Assembly: GCF_907164845.1 (NCBI RefSeq)
Contig: NZ_OU015430.1
Location: forward strand, 2,036,001 to 2,100,000
Reading direction: 5' to 3'
Length of the DNA: 64,000 nucleotides
Source: Lysobacter luteus
GTDB lineage: Bacteria > Pseudomonadota > Gammaproteobacteria > Xanthomonadales > Xanthomonadaceae
Shown: positions 21,269 through 32,448 of the stretch, in pieces
Layout of the letters: the number at the start of each line of letters is the position of its first letter
Position numbering within the stretch: the first letter of the stretch is position 1
Made by a program: the position numbers and the translations under genes
The notes under the pieces: model-generated
What the model was told of the DNA's origin: nothing
What the model saw: only the letters and a program-made list of their open reading frames with translations
The model's database searches: none

Positions 21269-22128
21269 CGGTCGTTGCCGAGGTATTGCAGGAAGGCGTC
21301 GTCACGATCGAGCACGATCACGCCATTGCCGTCCTGGAACGACTTGCGGTACGCCTCCAGGCTGCGCTGGAAGGTGTAGAAGCCAGCGTCCTTCTGCGCC
21401 GCCTCGGCGTAGATCGAGGTGGCCTCGGCATCACCTTCGCCGCGCAGGCGCTGGGCGTCACGCTCGGCCTCGGCCAGGATCACTGCCCGCTGCTTGTCGG
21501 CCTCGGCGCGCACGGTCTGCGCCTGCTCGGCACCTTCCGCGCGCAGGCGGCTGGCGACCTCGTGGCGCTGGGCACGCATGCGGCGGTACACGTCGGTGAT
21601 GACCTGGCTGTCGGTCGGCAGGTCGATCTGCTTGATGCGCAGGTCGATGATCTGCACGCCGACGGTCTCGGCGCCCTTGTTGATCGACGCCAGCTGGCTC
21701 TCGATGATGTCGGCCCGGTTGCCCGAGACGATCTCGGTCAGCGTGCGGGCGTTGATCTCGTTGCGCAGCGAGTCCTTGATGATCGGCGCCAGGCGGGCGA
21801 TCGCGATGCTCTCGTCGCCGCCGGTGGCGCGATAGAAGGCGCGCTCGTCCTCGATCATGCCGACCGCGAAGAAGTCGACGCTGACGTCCTTGCGCTCGGA
21901 GGTCAGGTAGCGCTCCGGCTCGGCGTCCAGCACCTGCAGGCGCTGGTCGAACACCATCGCGGTTTCCACCAACGGCCACTTGAAGTGCAGGCCGGGGTCG
22001 ATGCCGGTGCGTGCCACGCGACCGAGGTTGAGCACCATCGCCACCTGGCCCTCGCGGACCACGTAGGTCGAACCCATCAGCGCCAGCAGCACGGCCACAC
22101 CAATGGCCACCCATGCGGAGTATTTCAT
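21265..22128 (-). CDS. hflC: FtsH modulator HflC (SPFH domain)
   Basis: 287 residues: one N-terminal membrane segment (about 5-22) followed by an SPFH/band 7 domain (about 23-190) and a long helical region with Ala/Glu/Arg-rich coiled coil (AEADKQRAVILAEAERDAQR). With HflK it forms the large periplasmic cage around the FtsH protease in the inner membrane. The start overlaps the hflK stop (ATGA). Ends AFLQYLGNDR, close to the family ending. Confidence 0.96.
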   Translation of the reverse strand: MKYSAWVAIGVAVLLALMGSTYVVREGQVAMVLNLGRVARTGIDPGLHFKWPLVETAMVFDQRLQVLDAEPERYLTSERKDVSVDFFAVGMIEDERAFYRATGGDESIAIARLAPIIKDSLRNEINARTLTEIVSGNRADIIESQLASINKGAETVGVQIIDLRIKQIDLPTDSQVITDVYRRMRAQRHEVASRLRAEGAEQAQTVRAEADKQRAVILAEAERDAQRLRGEGDAEATSIYAEAAQKDAGFYTFQRSLEAYRKSFQDGNGVIVLDRDDAFLQYLGNDR

Positions 22129-23240
22129 CGGATCACCTCCTCACGGCCGGTGCGCGGGTTGCGCCCCGTGCGGGTGTTGCCACTGTCGGTCGACGGGGTG
22201 CTGGTGACCTCCGGCGCGAGCGTGTCCGGGGTCAGCATCGGGGCCTGGCTGCTGCCCTGTCCGCCGGCGTTGTCCATCGGCACGTAGATCAGCTGGCGCG
22301 AATCGCCGCCAACCACCTTGCGGGTGCCCTCGAGCACCTGCTCGACGGTCTCCAGCCACAGCCGCTTGCGGGTGACCTCCGGTGCCTGGCGGTACTCCTC
22401 CACCAGCATCGAGAAGCGGTCGGCATTACCTTCCGCCGCCGCGACCGAGGTCGCCTTGTAGCCTTCGGCGACCGCGCGCACGCGGTTGGCCTGGCCGCGC
22501 GCCTCGGGCACCACCTGGGCGGCGTAGGCCTGGGCCTCGCTGATCAGGCGGTCCTTGTCCTGCTGGGCGCTGTTGACGTCGTCGAACGCCGGCTTGACCT
22601 CTTCCGGCGGACGCGCGTTGGGGAGGTTCATCTCGGTCACGACGAGGCCGGTGCGGTAGGCGTCGAGCGAGGCCTGCAGTTGCTCGCGCGAGGACACGGC
22701 CAGCGCGTTGCGGGCGCCCAGCACGGTGTCCAGGGTCGAGCGGCCCACCTGCTCGCGCACGGTGCTCAGCGCGGCCTGCTGCAGCATCACGTCGGCATCG
22801 CGGGTACCGAACAGGTACTGCTGCGGATCGCTGACGCGGTACTGCACGTTGATGTCGACCTGCACGATGTTCTCGTCGCGCGTCAGCACCGGCACGTTGG
22901 TGCTGAAGGTCTTGATGGCGGTGGCGTTGACCTTGGTGACGGTCTCGATCGGCCACGGCAGCTTGAAGTGCGGGCCGGGCTGCAACACGCGGGCGACCTC
23001 GCCGAAGCGCAGCACCACGCCGCGCTGCTGCTCGGTGATCAGCACGAAGCAGTTGAACACCAGCCACAGCCCGACCACCAGCAGCACCCAGCGGCCGATG
23101 CCGGCGCCACTGCCACCGCTGCCGCCGAACAGGCCGCGCAACTGGTCCAGGACGGCGTCCAGCGGGTTGTTGCCGCCGGGACGTCGCCGCGGTGGCCGGC
23201 CGCCGCCGGATTTGTCACTGCCAGGGGTGTTCCAGGCCAT
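22125..23240 (-). CDS. hflK: FtsH modulator HflK (SPFH domain)
   Basis: 371 residues. A cytoplasmic Gly/Arg/Pro-rich head (about 1-50) contains NPLDAVLDQLRGLFGG and is followed by a membrane segment (about 55-78) and the SPFH domain. The C-terminal tail beyond about residue 330 is low-complexity (Thr/Ser/Gly/Pro) and usual for HflK. AGGAG lies 5 bases before the ATG. First gene of the hflK-hflC-DUF2065 unit; the order behind hfq and hflX is the classic one. Confidence 0.96.
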   Translation of the reverse strand: MAWNTPGSDKSGGGRPPRRRPGGNNPLDAVLDQLRGLFGGSGGSGAGIGRWVLLVVGLWLVFNCFVLITEQQRGVVLRFGEVARVLQPGPHFKLPWPIETVTKVNATAIKTFSTNVPVLTRDENIVQVDINVQYRVSDPQQYLFGTRDADVMLQQAALSTVREQVGRSTLDTVLGARNALAVSSREQLQASLDAYRTGLVVTEMNLPNARPPEEVKPAFDDVNSAQQDKDRLISEAQAYAAQVVPEARGQANRVRAVAEGYKATSVAAAEGNADRFSMLVEEYRQAPEVTRKRLWLETVEQVLEGTRKVVGGDSRQLIYVPMDNAGGQGSSQAPMLTPDTLAPEVTSTPSTDSGNTRTGRNPRTGREEVIR

Positions 23241-23371
23241 GCCTGCTCCTCAGAAGGTGGATGCGACGCGCGCGGCGACCGGCCGGTGCATGCGATCGTG
23301 GCGGGTACGTCGACCGCCCGTGCACTGGTTGCGCAGGCGATCGGTGATTCTAGGTGGGGGGGCGGACGGCC

Positions 23372-24733
23372 TCAAGCGAAGCCGGATCCGTAACCCGCGT
23401 CCGGGTTGGCGCGCGCAAGCGCTTCCTCGTCCAGCAGCGGTCGCAACAGGTCGCCATGGGGCTGGGCGTACAGGCGCAGGGCATCCGCCTCCGCCAGATC
23501 GACCTGCAGTTGCCAGCCTCCCTCCCCGGACTGTTCGGCCCGGACGGCGCCCAGTTCGTGCAGGCGTGCACGCAACCGTCCGGCGCGCGGCGGCAGCTCG
23601 ACGGTACCGGTCACGTGGCGCAGCTCCAGCGCCTCGCCGATGGCGGCACGCAGCAGGTCCATGCCCTCGCCCTCGCGCGCGGACACCCAGGCGCGGAGGT
23701 GGCCCTCGCCCGGGCGATCGATACGAGGCTGCGGGCGGGTGGCTTCTCCGTCACCGCCGTCCTCGCCCAGCCGGTCGATCTTGTTGAACACCAGCACCTG
23801 CGGCAGGTCGCCCGCGCCGATGTCGCGCAGGACCTCGTCGACCTGGCGTATGCGCTCGTCGCGCAGCGGGTCGGCGGCGTCGACGACGTGCAGCAACAGG
23901 TCGGCCTCGCGTGCCTCCGAAAGGGTCGAGCGGAAGGCGGCGACCAGTTCATGCGGCAGGTCGCGGACGAAGCCGACGGTGTCGGCCAGGACCACGCCGC
24001 CGCCGGGCAGCTCGATCCGGCGCACGGTCGGGTCGAGCGTGGCGAACAGCTGGTCGGCCGCGTACGCGCCGGCGCCGGTCAGCGCGTTGAACAGCGTCGA
24101 CTTGCCGGCGTTGGTGTAGCCGACCAGGGCGACCCGCGGCAGCTCGCTGCGCATGCGCGCACGGCGCTGCTGGGTGCGCTGCACCTGGACCTTGTCGAGC
24201 CGCTTCTGCAACTGCTCGAGCCGCTTCTGCAGCAGGCGGCGGTCGGTTTCCAGCTGGGTCTCACCGGGGCCGCGCAGGCCGATCGAACCGCCGCGCTGCC
24301 GCTCAAGGTGGGTCCAGCCACGCACCAGCCGGGTGGCCATGTGGCGCAACTGGGCGAGCTCGACCTGCAGCTTGCCCTCGTGGCTGTGCGCGCGCAGGGC
24401 GAAGATGTCGAGGATCAGGCCGGTGCGGTCGACCACGCGGCGCTGCAGCGCGCGCTCGAGGTTGCGCTCCTGGCCGGGGCCGAGGGGATGGTTGACCAGG
24501 ATGAGGTCGGCGCCGCTGGCCTCGGCCGCGGCCTTGACCTCTTCCAGCTTGCCGCTGCCGATCAGCATCGCGGCGTTGGGGCGGTCGATGCGGGCGGTCA
24601 CCACGCCGGCGACCGTGGCGCCGGCCGAGCGCGCCAGGTCGGCGAATTCCTCCAGCAAACCTTCGTCCGGCGGGCCGCCGGCGTGGGGCTGGATCAGCAG
24701 GGCGTGTTCACCCTTGCGGGAACGTTCAAACAA
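23372..24733 (-). CDS. hflX: Ribosome-associated GTPase HflX
   Basis: 453 residues. The N-terminal HflX domain (about 20-180) ends in the signature GPGETQLETDRRLL and a Gln/Lys/Arg coiled coil. The G domain carries GYTNAGKST (G1), DTVGFVRDLPHEL (G3) and NKIDRL (G4). HflX binds the 50S subunit and rescues stalled or hibernating ribosomes. It follows hfq in the same direction with 96 bases between. A C-terminal domain of about 80 residues is present, so the protein is full length. Confidence 0.96.
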   Translation of the reverse strand: MFERSRKGEHALLIQPHAGGPPDEGLLEEFADLARSAGATVAGVVTARIDRPNAAMLIGSGKLEEVKAAAEASGADLILVNHPLGPGQERNLERALQRRVVDRTGLILDIFALRAHSHEGKLQVELAQLRHMATRLVRGWTHLERQRGGSIGLRGPGETQLETDRRLLQKRLEQLQKRLDKVQVQRTQQRRARMRSELPRVALVGYTNAGKSTLFNALTGAGAYAADQLFATLDPTVRRIELPGGGVVLADTVGFVRDLPHELVAAFRSTLSEAREADLLLHVVDAADPLRDERIRQVDEVLRDIGAGDLPQVLVFNKIDRLGEDGGDGEATRPQPRIDRPGEGHLRAWVSAREGEGMDLLRAAIGEALELRHVTGTVELPPRAGRLRARLHELGAVRAEQSGEGGWQLQVDLAEADALRLYAQPHGDLLRPLLDEEALARANPDAGYGSGFA

Positions 24734-24829
24734 TGAGGGCGTCTCTGGGCGGGGGCGGATTGCTCAGGAGATGGTTGCGCCGGGCCTGAAAACAAGCCCA
24801 CCGGAAACGATCCGCCCCGACCGGAGAGC

Positions 24830-25126
24830 TCACTCGTCCTCGTGCGGCTCGTCGGCGTGGCCGTTGCCGTTGCCATTGCCGCCTTCGCCCGAATGCACGT
24901 AGCCGCCACCCGGGCCGACCCGGACGTTGCGCGCCGGCACCACGGTGGAGATGGCATGCTTGTAGACCATCTGGCTGACGGTGTTGCGCAGCAACACGAC
25001 AAACTGGTCAAACGACTCGATGGTGCCCTGCAACTTGATGCCATTGACCAGGTACACCGACACCGGCACGCGTTCGCGGCGCAGCGCGTTCAGGAAAGGA
25101 TCCTGCAAGGATTGCCCCTTGGACAT
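24830..25126 (-). CDS. hfq: RNA chaperone Hfq
   Basis: 98 residues. The Sm core (about 5-68) has the Sm1 region ([20 protein letters not shown]) with the proximal-face Q8, and Sm2 YKHAIST. The hexameric ring pairs small RNAs with mRNAs. The C-terminal tail (about 70-98) is a disordered Gly/Asn/His/Glu stretch ([19 protein letters not shown]). GGGGGAA precedes the ATG by 6 bases. It sits between miaA and hflX, the conserved order. Confidence 0.97.
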   Translation of the reverse strand: MSKGQSLQDPFLNALRRERVPVSVYLVNGIKLQGTIESFDQFVVLLRNTVSQMVYKHAISTVVPARNVRVGPGGGYVHSGEGGNGNGNGHADEPHEDE

Positions 25127-25288
25127 TCGTATTCCCCCGACTTTTTAGGTTCTAGTTATGGGCGCCCACCCCCGGTGGACGCATCGCCGACCGTTGTCCC
25201 CACGACGGCAATGGGCCGATGGTAGCGCAACCGTGGCGGGGGGATACCGCCCGGGCGGGTGGATCGCGGGAACCGTGACGCGGGTGGG

Positions 25289-26287
25289 TCAGGCGGGGCT
25301 TTGCGGCAGGAACAGGGCCAGTGCCTGCTCGAGCCGGTCGCGTTCGGTCAGCGGGTCGAACCAGCGCGCGTCCAGCTCGCCGCGCAGCCAGGTGAACTGG
25401 CGCTTGGCCAGTTGCCGGGTGGCGAAGATCGCGCGGTCGCGGAAGCCTGCCGCATCGGTCCCGCCATCAAGGTGCTCCCAGGCCTGGCGGTAACCGACCG
25501 CACGCACCGCCGGCAGCTCCAGCGGCGCCGGGTGCGCCTGCAACTGCGGCAGTGCGCGCAGGCGGCGTACCTCATCGAGGAAGCCCGCCTCCAGCATGGC
25601 GTCGAAGCGGCGCGCGATGCGCTCGTGCAGCACCGCGCGGTCGTGCGGTGCCAGCACGAGCTTGAGGACGTGGAACGACAGGCGTGGCGGCGGCGGTTCC
25701 CGGCGCCAGTCGGTGATGGTGCGGCCCGACAGGCGATGGACCTCCAGCGCACGCTGGATGCGCTGCGCGTCGGTAGCGTGGATGCGGAATGCCGCTTCCG
25801 GGTCGATCGAGCCCAGCTCGGCGTGCAGCGCGTCCCAGCCGCGTTCCGAAGCCTCCTCCGCGATGTTCGCCCGGGTCGCCGGGTCGGCACCAGGCATCGA
25901 CGACAGGCCGTTCAGCAGAGCGTGGAAATACAGCCCGGTGCCGCCAGCGAAGATCGGAATGCGGCCGCGCGCGGCGATGTCCTCCAGCGCGCGGCGGGCA
26001 TCGGTGGCGAATTCCGCGGCCGAGTACGGCTGCCACGGCTCGCGGATGTCGATCAGGTGGTGCGGCACCCGCGCCAGTTCAACCCCGGTGGGCTTGGCCG
26101 CGCCGATGTCGAGCCCGCGGTACACCAGCGCGGAGTCGACGCTGACGATCTCACCCCCGAGGCGCTCGGCCCAGTCGAGCGCGAGCGCGGTCTTACCCGA
26201 CGCGGTCGGGCCCATGAGCGCGATTGCCAGCGGACGGCGTGCCGACGGACCGGATTGGTGCATGGCCGGCCCGCCGGCGTTCGCCAT
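25289..26287 (-). CDS. miaA: tRNA dimethylallyltransferase
   Basis: Up to 332 residues; transfers dimethylallyl to A37 of tRNAs reading UNN codons, the first step to ms2i6A. P-loop GPTASGKT at about 27-34, then [12 protein letters not shown] and [18 protein letters not shown], all as in the family. An alternative start at ATG 26263 (MHQSG...) would remove 8 residues; neither has a strong ribosome site. The start lies 15 bases after the putP stop, suggesting read-through from putP, with hfq 160 bases downstream. Confidence 0.95.
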   Translation of the reverse strand: MANAGGPAMHQSGPSARRPLAIALMGPTASGKTALALDWAERLGGEIVSVDSALVYRGLDIGAAKPTGVELARVPHHLIDIREPWQPYSAAEFATDARRALEDIAARGRIPIFAGGTGLYFHALLNGLSSMPGADPATRANIAEEASERGWDALHAELGSIDPEAAFRIHATDAQRIQRALEVHRLSGRTITDWRREPPPPRLSFHVLKLVLAPHDRAVLHERIARRFDAMLEAGFLDEVRRLRALPQLQAHPAPLELPAVRAVGYRQAWEHLDGGTDAAGFRDRAIFATRQLAKRQFTWLRGELDARWFDPLTERDRLEQALALFLPQSPA

Positions 26288-26302
26288 GGTGTGCGCGTCC
26301 GG

Positions 26303-27811
26303 TCAGTAACCGGTTTCGCGCAACGAGGCGCGCACCTGCTGGTGGGTGACCTGGATCTCCTGCGGCGGCTCCCGGCCCATGCGGCTGACCAGCACGACCG
26401 CGATGGTCGCGGCGATGAAGCCCGGCACCATTTCGTACAGACCCGAACCCATCCGGTCGACCGCGATCAGCTTCCACGCGATCACGGTGCCGGCACCGAC
26501 GACGATGCCGGCGAGCGCACCGTTGCGCGTCATGCGCTGCCAGAACAGCGACAGGATCACCACCGGCCCGAACGCGGCGCCGAAGCCGGCCCACGCGTAG
26601 CTGACCAGTCCCAGCACCTTGCTGTCGGGGTCACGTGCCAGCCACAGCGCCACCAATGCGATCAGCGCGACCGATGCACGGCCCGCCCAGACCAGCTCCT
26701 TCTGGCTCGCGTGCTTGCGTACGAAGCCGTGGTAGAAGTCCTCGGTCATCACGCTCGAGCACACCAGCAACTGGCACGACAGCGTGCTCATTACCGCGGC
26801 GAGGATCGCCGACAGCAGCACGCCGGCCACCCACGGGTTGAACAGCAGGCTCGCCAGCTCGATGAACACGCGCTCGGAGTTGGCGTCCACCGGACCCGCC
26901 GCTTCCGGGTGGTTGGCGAAGTAAGCGATGCCGAAGAAGCCCACGCCGAGCGAACCGACCAGGCACAGGATCATCCAGGTCATGCCGATCCGGCGCGCCG
27001 GCGGAATGGTGGCGACGCTGTCGGCGGCCATGAAGCGCGCAAGGATGTGCGGCTGGCCGAAGTAGCCCAGGCCCCAGGCCAGCGCGGACACCACGCCGAC
27101 CATGCCGAGCGTGCCGCCATCGAACCAGTCGAGACGAGTGGCATCGAAGTTGCGGACCACGTCGACGGTCGCCTCGAACCCCCCGTTGTTCATCATGATG
27201 ATGCTCGGCGCCAGCAACAGCGCGAAGAACATCAGGCCCGCCTGGAGGGTGTCGGTCCAGCTGACCGCCAGGAAGCCGCCGACCAGGGTGTAGAGGATGG
27301 TGGCGGCCGCGCCCCACCACAGCGCCTGCTCGTACGGCAGGCCGAACACGCTTTCGAAAAGCCGCGCGCCGGCCACCACGCCGGAGGCGCAGTACACCGC
27401 GAAGAACACGAGGATCACGATCGCCGACAGCACCCGCAGCAGGCGATCGTGGTCGGCGAAGCGGTTGGTGAAATAGTCCGGGATGGTCAGCGCGTCACCG
27501 GCGCGCTCGGTGTAGATGCGCAGCGGCCCGGCGACCCAGCGCCAGTTGGCGTATGCGCCTAGGATCAGGCCGATCGCGATCCAGCTCTCGGACACGCCAC
27601 CGAGGTACATGGCCCCCGGCAGTCCCATCAGCAGCCAGCCGCTCATGTCCGAAGCGCCTGCGGCCAGCGCCACCACCCACGGCCCGAGCGAGCGGCCGCC
27701 GAGGATGTAGTCGTCGAAGTCCTTGGTCGAGCGCCAGGCGATGAACCCGATCAGGATCACGACGGCGAGATAGATCGAGAAGGTGACGAGTAACGGTGTG
27801 CTGGCTGTCAT
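26303..27811 (-). CDS. putP: Sodium/proline symporter
   Basis: 502 residues, 12-13 membrane segments of the sodium:solute symporter family (LeuT fold). Family landmarks: GGRSLGPWVVALAAGASDMS in the TM2 region, VSWTDTLQAGLMFFALL, and AILAAVMSTLSCQLLVCSSV containing the sodium-site serines. It takes up proline for carbon, nitrogen or osmotic adjustment. Length equals E. coli PutP (502). The promoter should lie in the 150 bases between the start and the DnaA-box cluster; putA is not in the window. Confidence 0.94.
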   Translation of the reverse strand: MTASTPLLVTFSIYLAVVILIGFIAWRSTKDFDDYILGGRSLGPWVVALAAGASDMSGWLLMGLPGAMYLGGVSESWIAIGLILGAYANWRWVAGPLRIYTERAGDALTIPDYFTNRFADHDRLLRVLSAIVILVFFAVYCASGVVAGARLFESVFGLPYEQALWWGAAATILYTLVGGFLAVSWTDTLQAGLMFFALLLAPSIIMMNNGGFEATVDVVRNFDATRLDWFDGGTLGMVGVVSALAWGLGYFGQPHILARFMAADSVATIPPARRIGMTWMILCLVGSLGVGFFGIAYFANHPEAAGPVDANSERVFIELASLLFNPWVAGVLLSAILAAVMSTLSCQLLVCSSVMTEDFYHGFVRKHASQKELVWAGRASVALIALVALWLARDPDSKVLGLVSYAWAGFGAAFGPVVILSLFWQRMTRNGALAGIVVGAGTVIAWKLIAVDRMGSGLYEMVPGFIAATIAVVLVSRMGREPPQEIQVTHQQVRASLRETGY

Positions 27812-27962
27812 TGCAACAGGCTCCCCCGGTCATGCTTGTGGGCACCGCGACGCGGCGCACGCGAATGGGCGACGCCATGCCCGGCGACGCGCGAATGGGC
27901 CAGCCTAACGCAGATGCGGGGGCACTTTCAGCCCGCCAACCTGACCGGCGCATTCATCGCGC

Positions 27963-28009
27963 TTATGCACAGCGGCTGTGGACAAGCGCACGTACGAAGC
28001 TGTGGACAA
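27963..28009. promoter_or_regulatory. Cluster of three DnaA boxes
   Basis: A perfect consensus box TTATGCACA at 27963-27971 (plus) and two TTGTCCACA boxes read on the minus strand at 27977-27985 and 28001-28009, all within 47 bases in the gap upstream of putP and downstream of folP. Spacing centre to centre is 14 and 24 bases. No long AT-rich unwinding element is beside them and dnaA/dnaN are not here, so this is more likely a titration or regulatory cluster than the chromosomal origin. Confidence 0.55.
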
Positions 28010-28096
28010 CTGCCTGAAACGACCACGGGGCAACGGCCCCGGTCGCTCTGACCATTTTCTGTCCAGCGCCTGCAGCGAGGACGCGCACGTGACGCG

Positions 28097-28996
28097 CTAC
28101 TCGTCGTCCGGCCAAAGGAAGGCGGAGGAAGCCGACGATTGCCGCGGCTGCGGCTGGGACGCGACCGCGTTCCACACCTTCAGCGCGTCGACAGTGGCGG
28201 CGACATCGTGCACCCGCAGCAGCCGTGCACCGCGCTGCGCCGCGATCAGGTGCGCGGCGACGGAGCCATGCACGCGCTCGCGGGGAATGTCGCGTCCGGT
28301 GAGCTCTCCGATGGTGCGCTTGCGCGACAGCCCGGCCAGCACCGGCACCCCGAGGTCGCCGAAGCGCTCGAGTTGCGCGAGCAGTGCGAGGTTGTGGGTG
28401 GTGTCCTTGCCGAACCCGAAGCCCGGATCGATCACGATGCGCTTCTTGGCGATGCCGGCCATCTCGGCCGCGAAGATGCGTTCGGCCAGGAACCGGTGCA
28501 CTTCGCCAACCACGTCGTCGTAGCGCGGCGCCTGCTGCATCGATCGCGGTTCGCCGAGCATGTGCATCAGTACCACCGGCATGCCGAGCGCGGCGGCCGT
28601 GTCCAGCGCACCGTCGCGGCGCAGGCCGTAGACGTCGTTGAGCATGCCCGCGCCGGCACCGACCGCGGCGCGCATCACCTCCGGCTTGGAGGTGTCCACG
28701 CTGATCGGTGCGGAGGTCTCGCGCGACAGCCGTTCGATCAACGGCACCACGCGTCGCAGTTCTTCCTCGAGCGGCACTTCGTCGGCGCCGGGTCGGGTCG
28801 ACTCGCCGCCGATGTCGAGGATGTCGGCGCCTTCCTCCAGCAAGCGCAGCGCGTGGGCGAACGCCGCGTCTGCGGTGTCGTGCGCGCCACCGTCGGAGAA
28901 CGAGTCGGGGGTGACGTTGACGATGCCCATCACGCGGGGCCGGTCGAGCACGAGCTCGCGGCCGTTGCAGTCGAGCACGGGTGCGGTCTGGAACAT
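28097..28996 (-). CDS. folP: Dihydropteroate synthase
   Basis: 299 residues: condenses 6-hydroxymethyl-dihydropterin diphosphate with p-aminobenzoate in folate synthesis; target of sulfonamides. Signature 1 is GIVNVTPDSFSDGG (24-37), then DIGGESTRPGA, SVDTSKPEV, DPGFGFGK and GLSRKRTIG. The ATG at 28996 is chosen because a longer frame to 29056 would run through the ftsH terminator. The last about 20 residues (QPQPRQSSASSAFLWPDDE) are a family-variable tail. Order ftsH-folP is conserved in many gammaproteobacteria, although a terminator separates them here. Confidence 0.95.
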   Translation of the reverse strand: MFQTAPVLDCNGRELVLDRPRVMGIVNVTPDSFSDGGAHDTADAAFAHALRLLEEGADILDIGGESTRPGADEVPLEEELRRVVPLIERLSRETSAPISVDTSKPEVMRAAVGAGAGMLNDVYGLRRDGALDTAAALGMPVVLMHMLGEPRSMQQAPRYDDVVGEVHRFLAERIFAAEMAGIAKKRIVIDPGFGFGKDTTHNLALLAQLERFGDLGVPVLAGLSRKRTIGELTGRDIPRERVHGSVAAHLIAAQRGARLLRVHDVAATVDALKVWNAVASQPQPRQSSASSAFLWPDDE

Positions 28997-29012
28997 GCGG
29001 GACGCCAAACGG

Positions 29013-29040
29013 AAAAGGCCAGAGCGAACTCTGGCCTTTT
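29013..29040. terminator. Terminator between ftsH and folP
   Basis: AAAAGGCCAGAG, loop CGAA, CTCTGGCCTTTT: a perfect 12-base stem with T-run on either strand, 22 bases after the ftsH stop. Confidence 0.9.
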
Positions 29041-29062
29041 CGTCATCCCCCGGCAAGGCGGA

Positions 29063-30967
<1,905 letters not shown>

Positions 30968-31008
30968 TCAGTCGGTCACGTCAGGTTCGGGGAAATTTCG
31001 GGAAAGGG

Positions 31009-31641
31009 TCACTTGATCTCGGCGCGTTTGCCCTGGGCCAGGGCGTAGACCTCCGGCGAGCGCTTGCGCGACGCGGCCGGCTTGCGGATCGACACCTTCG
31101 CGTAGCGACGGCGCAGCTCCTTCACGTACTCGTCGAATCCCACGCCCTGGAACAGCTTGATCAGGAACGCGCCGTCGACCTTGAGGTGGCGATCGGCGAA
31201 ATCCATCGCCAGTTCGGACAGGTACATCGCCCGCGGCATGTCCACCGCATCCACACCGCTCTTATTGGGGGCCATGTCGGACAGTACAAGGTCCACGGGC
31301 TTGCCGCCCAGGCTCGCCTCCAGACGCGATAGGACCGCATCCTCCCTGAAATCCCCATGAAGGAACTCCACCCCGGCCAGTGGCGGCATCTCCAGGATGT
31401 CCAGCGCCACCACCCGGCCGCTGTCGCCGAGCTCCTGCCGCACCCACTGGGACCAGCCGCCGGGGGCCGCGCCGAGATCGACCACGACCATGCCGGACTT
31501 GAGCAGGCGATCCCGGGCGACCAGCTCCTCGAGCTTGTAGACCGCCCGCGAGCGCATGCCCTCCGCCCTCGCCTTTTTGACGAACGGGTCGGAGTGGTGC
31601 TCTTTCAGCCAGCGCTGGCTGCTCTTGCTGCGGGTGGCCAT
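31009..31641 (-). CDS. rlmE: 23S rRNA (uridine(2552)-2'-O)-methyltransferase
   Basis: 210 residues (E. coli RlmE/FtsJ 209). Rossmann methyltransferase that 2'-O-methylates U2552 in the A loop of 23S rRNA at a late stage of 50S assembly. The N-terminal basic region [20 protein letters not shown] contains the first catalytic Lys. The AdoMet loop is [11 protein letters not shown], then [10 protein letters not shown] and a catalytic Lys in FLIKLFQG. It diverges from yhbY 70 bases away, as in E. coli, and leads into ftsH. Confidence 0.96.
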   Translation of the reverse strand: MATRSKSSQRWLKEHHSDPFVKKARAEGMRSRAVYKLEELVARDRLLKSGMVVVDLGAAPGGWSQWVRQELGDSGRVVALDILEMPPLAGVEFLHGDFREDAVLSRLEASLGGKPVDLVLSDMAPNKSGVDAVDMPRAMYLSELAMDFADRHLKVDGAFLIKLFQGVGFDEYVKELRRRYAKVSIRKPAASRKRSPEVYALAQGKRAEIK

Positions 31642-31711
31642 CGGGCGCCGGGTCGGAACGGGGCCTCCATGATACCCTGCAGGCCCCGTCTCTCCTTGCC
31701 TGCGTGCCTAC

Positions 31712-32017
31712 ATGCCGACCGTCCTGACCGCCGCCCAGACCCGTTTCCTGCGCGGCCAGGCCCACGACCTGAAGGCCATGCTGCAGATCGGCGGCAAGGG
31801 CCTGACCGACGCCGTCGTGGCCGAGGTCGAGCTGGCGCTGGAGCACCACGAGCTGATCAAGATCAAGGTTGCCGCCGCCGACCGCGAGGCCCGCGACGCG
31901 ATGATGGCGGACCTGGCCCAGCGCGCCGGCGCCGCCCTGGTGCAGCGCATCGGCCACACCGCGGTGCTGTACCGGCAGAGCACCGAAAAGCGCCAGATCG
32001 TCCTGCCCCGGGCCTGA
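31712..32017 (+). CDS. yhbY: Ribosome assembly RNA-binding protein YhbY (CRM domain)
   Basis: 101 residues, a single CRM domain: LRGQAHDLKAMLQIGGKGLT carries the GxxG-type RNA-binding loop (IGGKG), and ELIKIKV matches the family core. It associates with 50S precursors. Divergent from rlmE with a 70-base shared promoter region, a conserved pairing in proteobacteria. Confidence 0.95.
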   Translation: MPTVLTAAQTRFLRGQAHDLKAMLQIGGKGLTDAVVAEVELALEHHELIKIKVAAADREARDAMMADLAQRAGAALVQRIGHTAVLYRQSTEKRQIVLPRA

Positions 32018-32068
32018 CCCCGACCGCGCCGGTCGACGCGCGAAGGTCCCCCACCCCTCGCCTCTCCC

Positions 32069-32443
32069 ATGCAACTGACGCTCGAAAACCCCGACCACGA
32101 GTTCTTCCTGCGCGCTGCCGACGGCACCCTGGCGCGGGTCAACGACCGGACGCTGGCACGAAGCTTCGTGATCGCTCCCGACCGGCTGCTGGAGGACTGG
32201 GACGTCGCCGACGCCGCCAAGCTCGGGCCCGAAGCGCTCGACCCCCTGCTGGCGATGGAGCCGGCCGTCGTGCTCCTGGGCACCGGCGAGCGGCAGGTGT
32301 TCCCGCCCGCCGCCGCGATGGCGGCCGGCCTGCGCCGCGGGGTCGGGATCGAAGTGATGACCAACGCCGCCGCCGCCCGCACGTTCAACGTACTGGCCAG
32401 CGAAGGCCGCAAGGTCGTCGCCGGGTTCATCCTGCCCGGCTGA
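32069..32443 (+). CDS. Mth938-like domain protein (DUF498)
   Basis: 124 residues of the Mth938/NDUFAF3 fold: LEDWDVADAAKLGPEALDPL, VVLLGTGERQVFPP and VMTNAAAARTFNVLASEGRK are the conserved blocks. Mitochondrial relatives assist complex I assembly; bacterial members have no firm role. It follows yhbY by 51 bases in the same direction and converges on nlpD 5 bases after its own stop. Confidence 0.92.
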   Translation: MQLTLENPDHEFFLRAADGTLARVNDRTLARSFVIAPDRLLEDWDVADAAKLGPEALDPLLAMEPAVVLLGTGERQVFPPAAAMAAGLRRGVGIEVMTNAAAARTFNVLASEGRKVVAGFILPG

Positions 32444-32448
32444 CGCCG

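Noticed and set aside
27963-28096. Possible chromosomal replication origin
   Set aside because: DnaA boxes are present, but dnaA, dnaN, an AT-rich unwinding region and GidA/RpmH-type neighbours are all absent.
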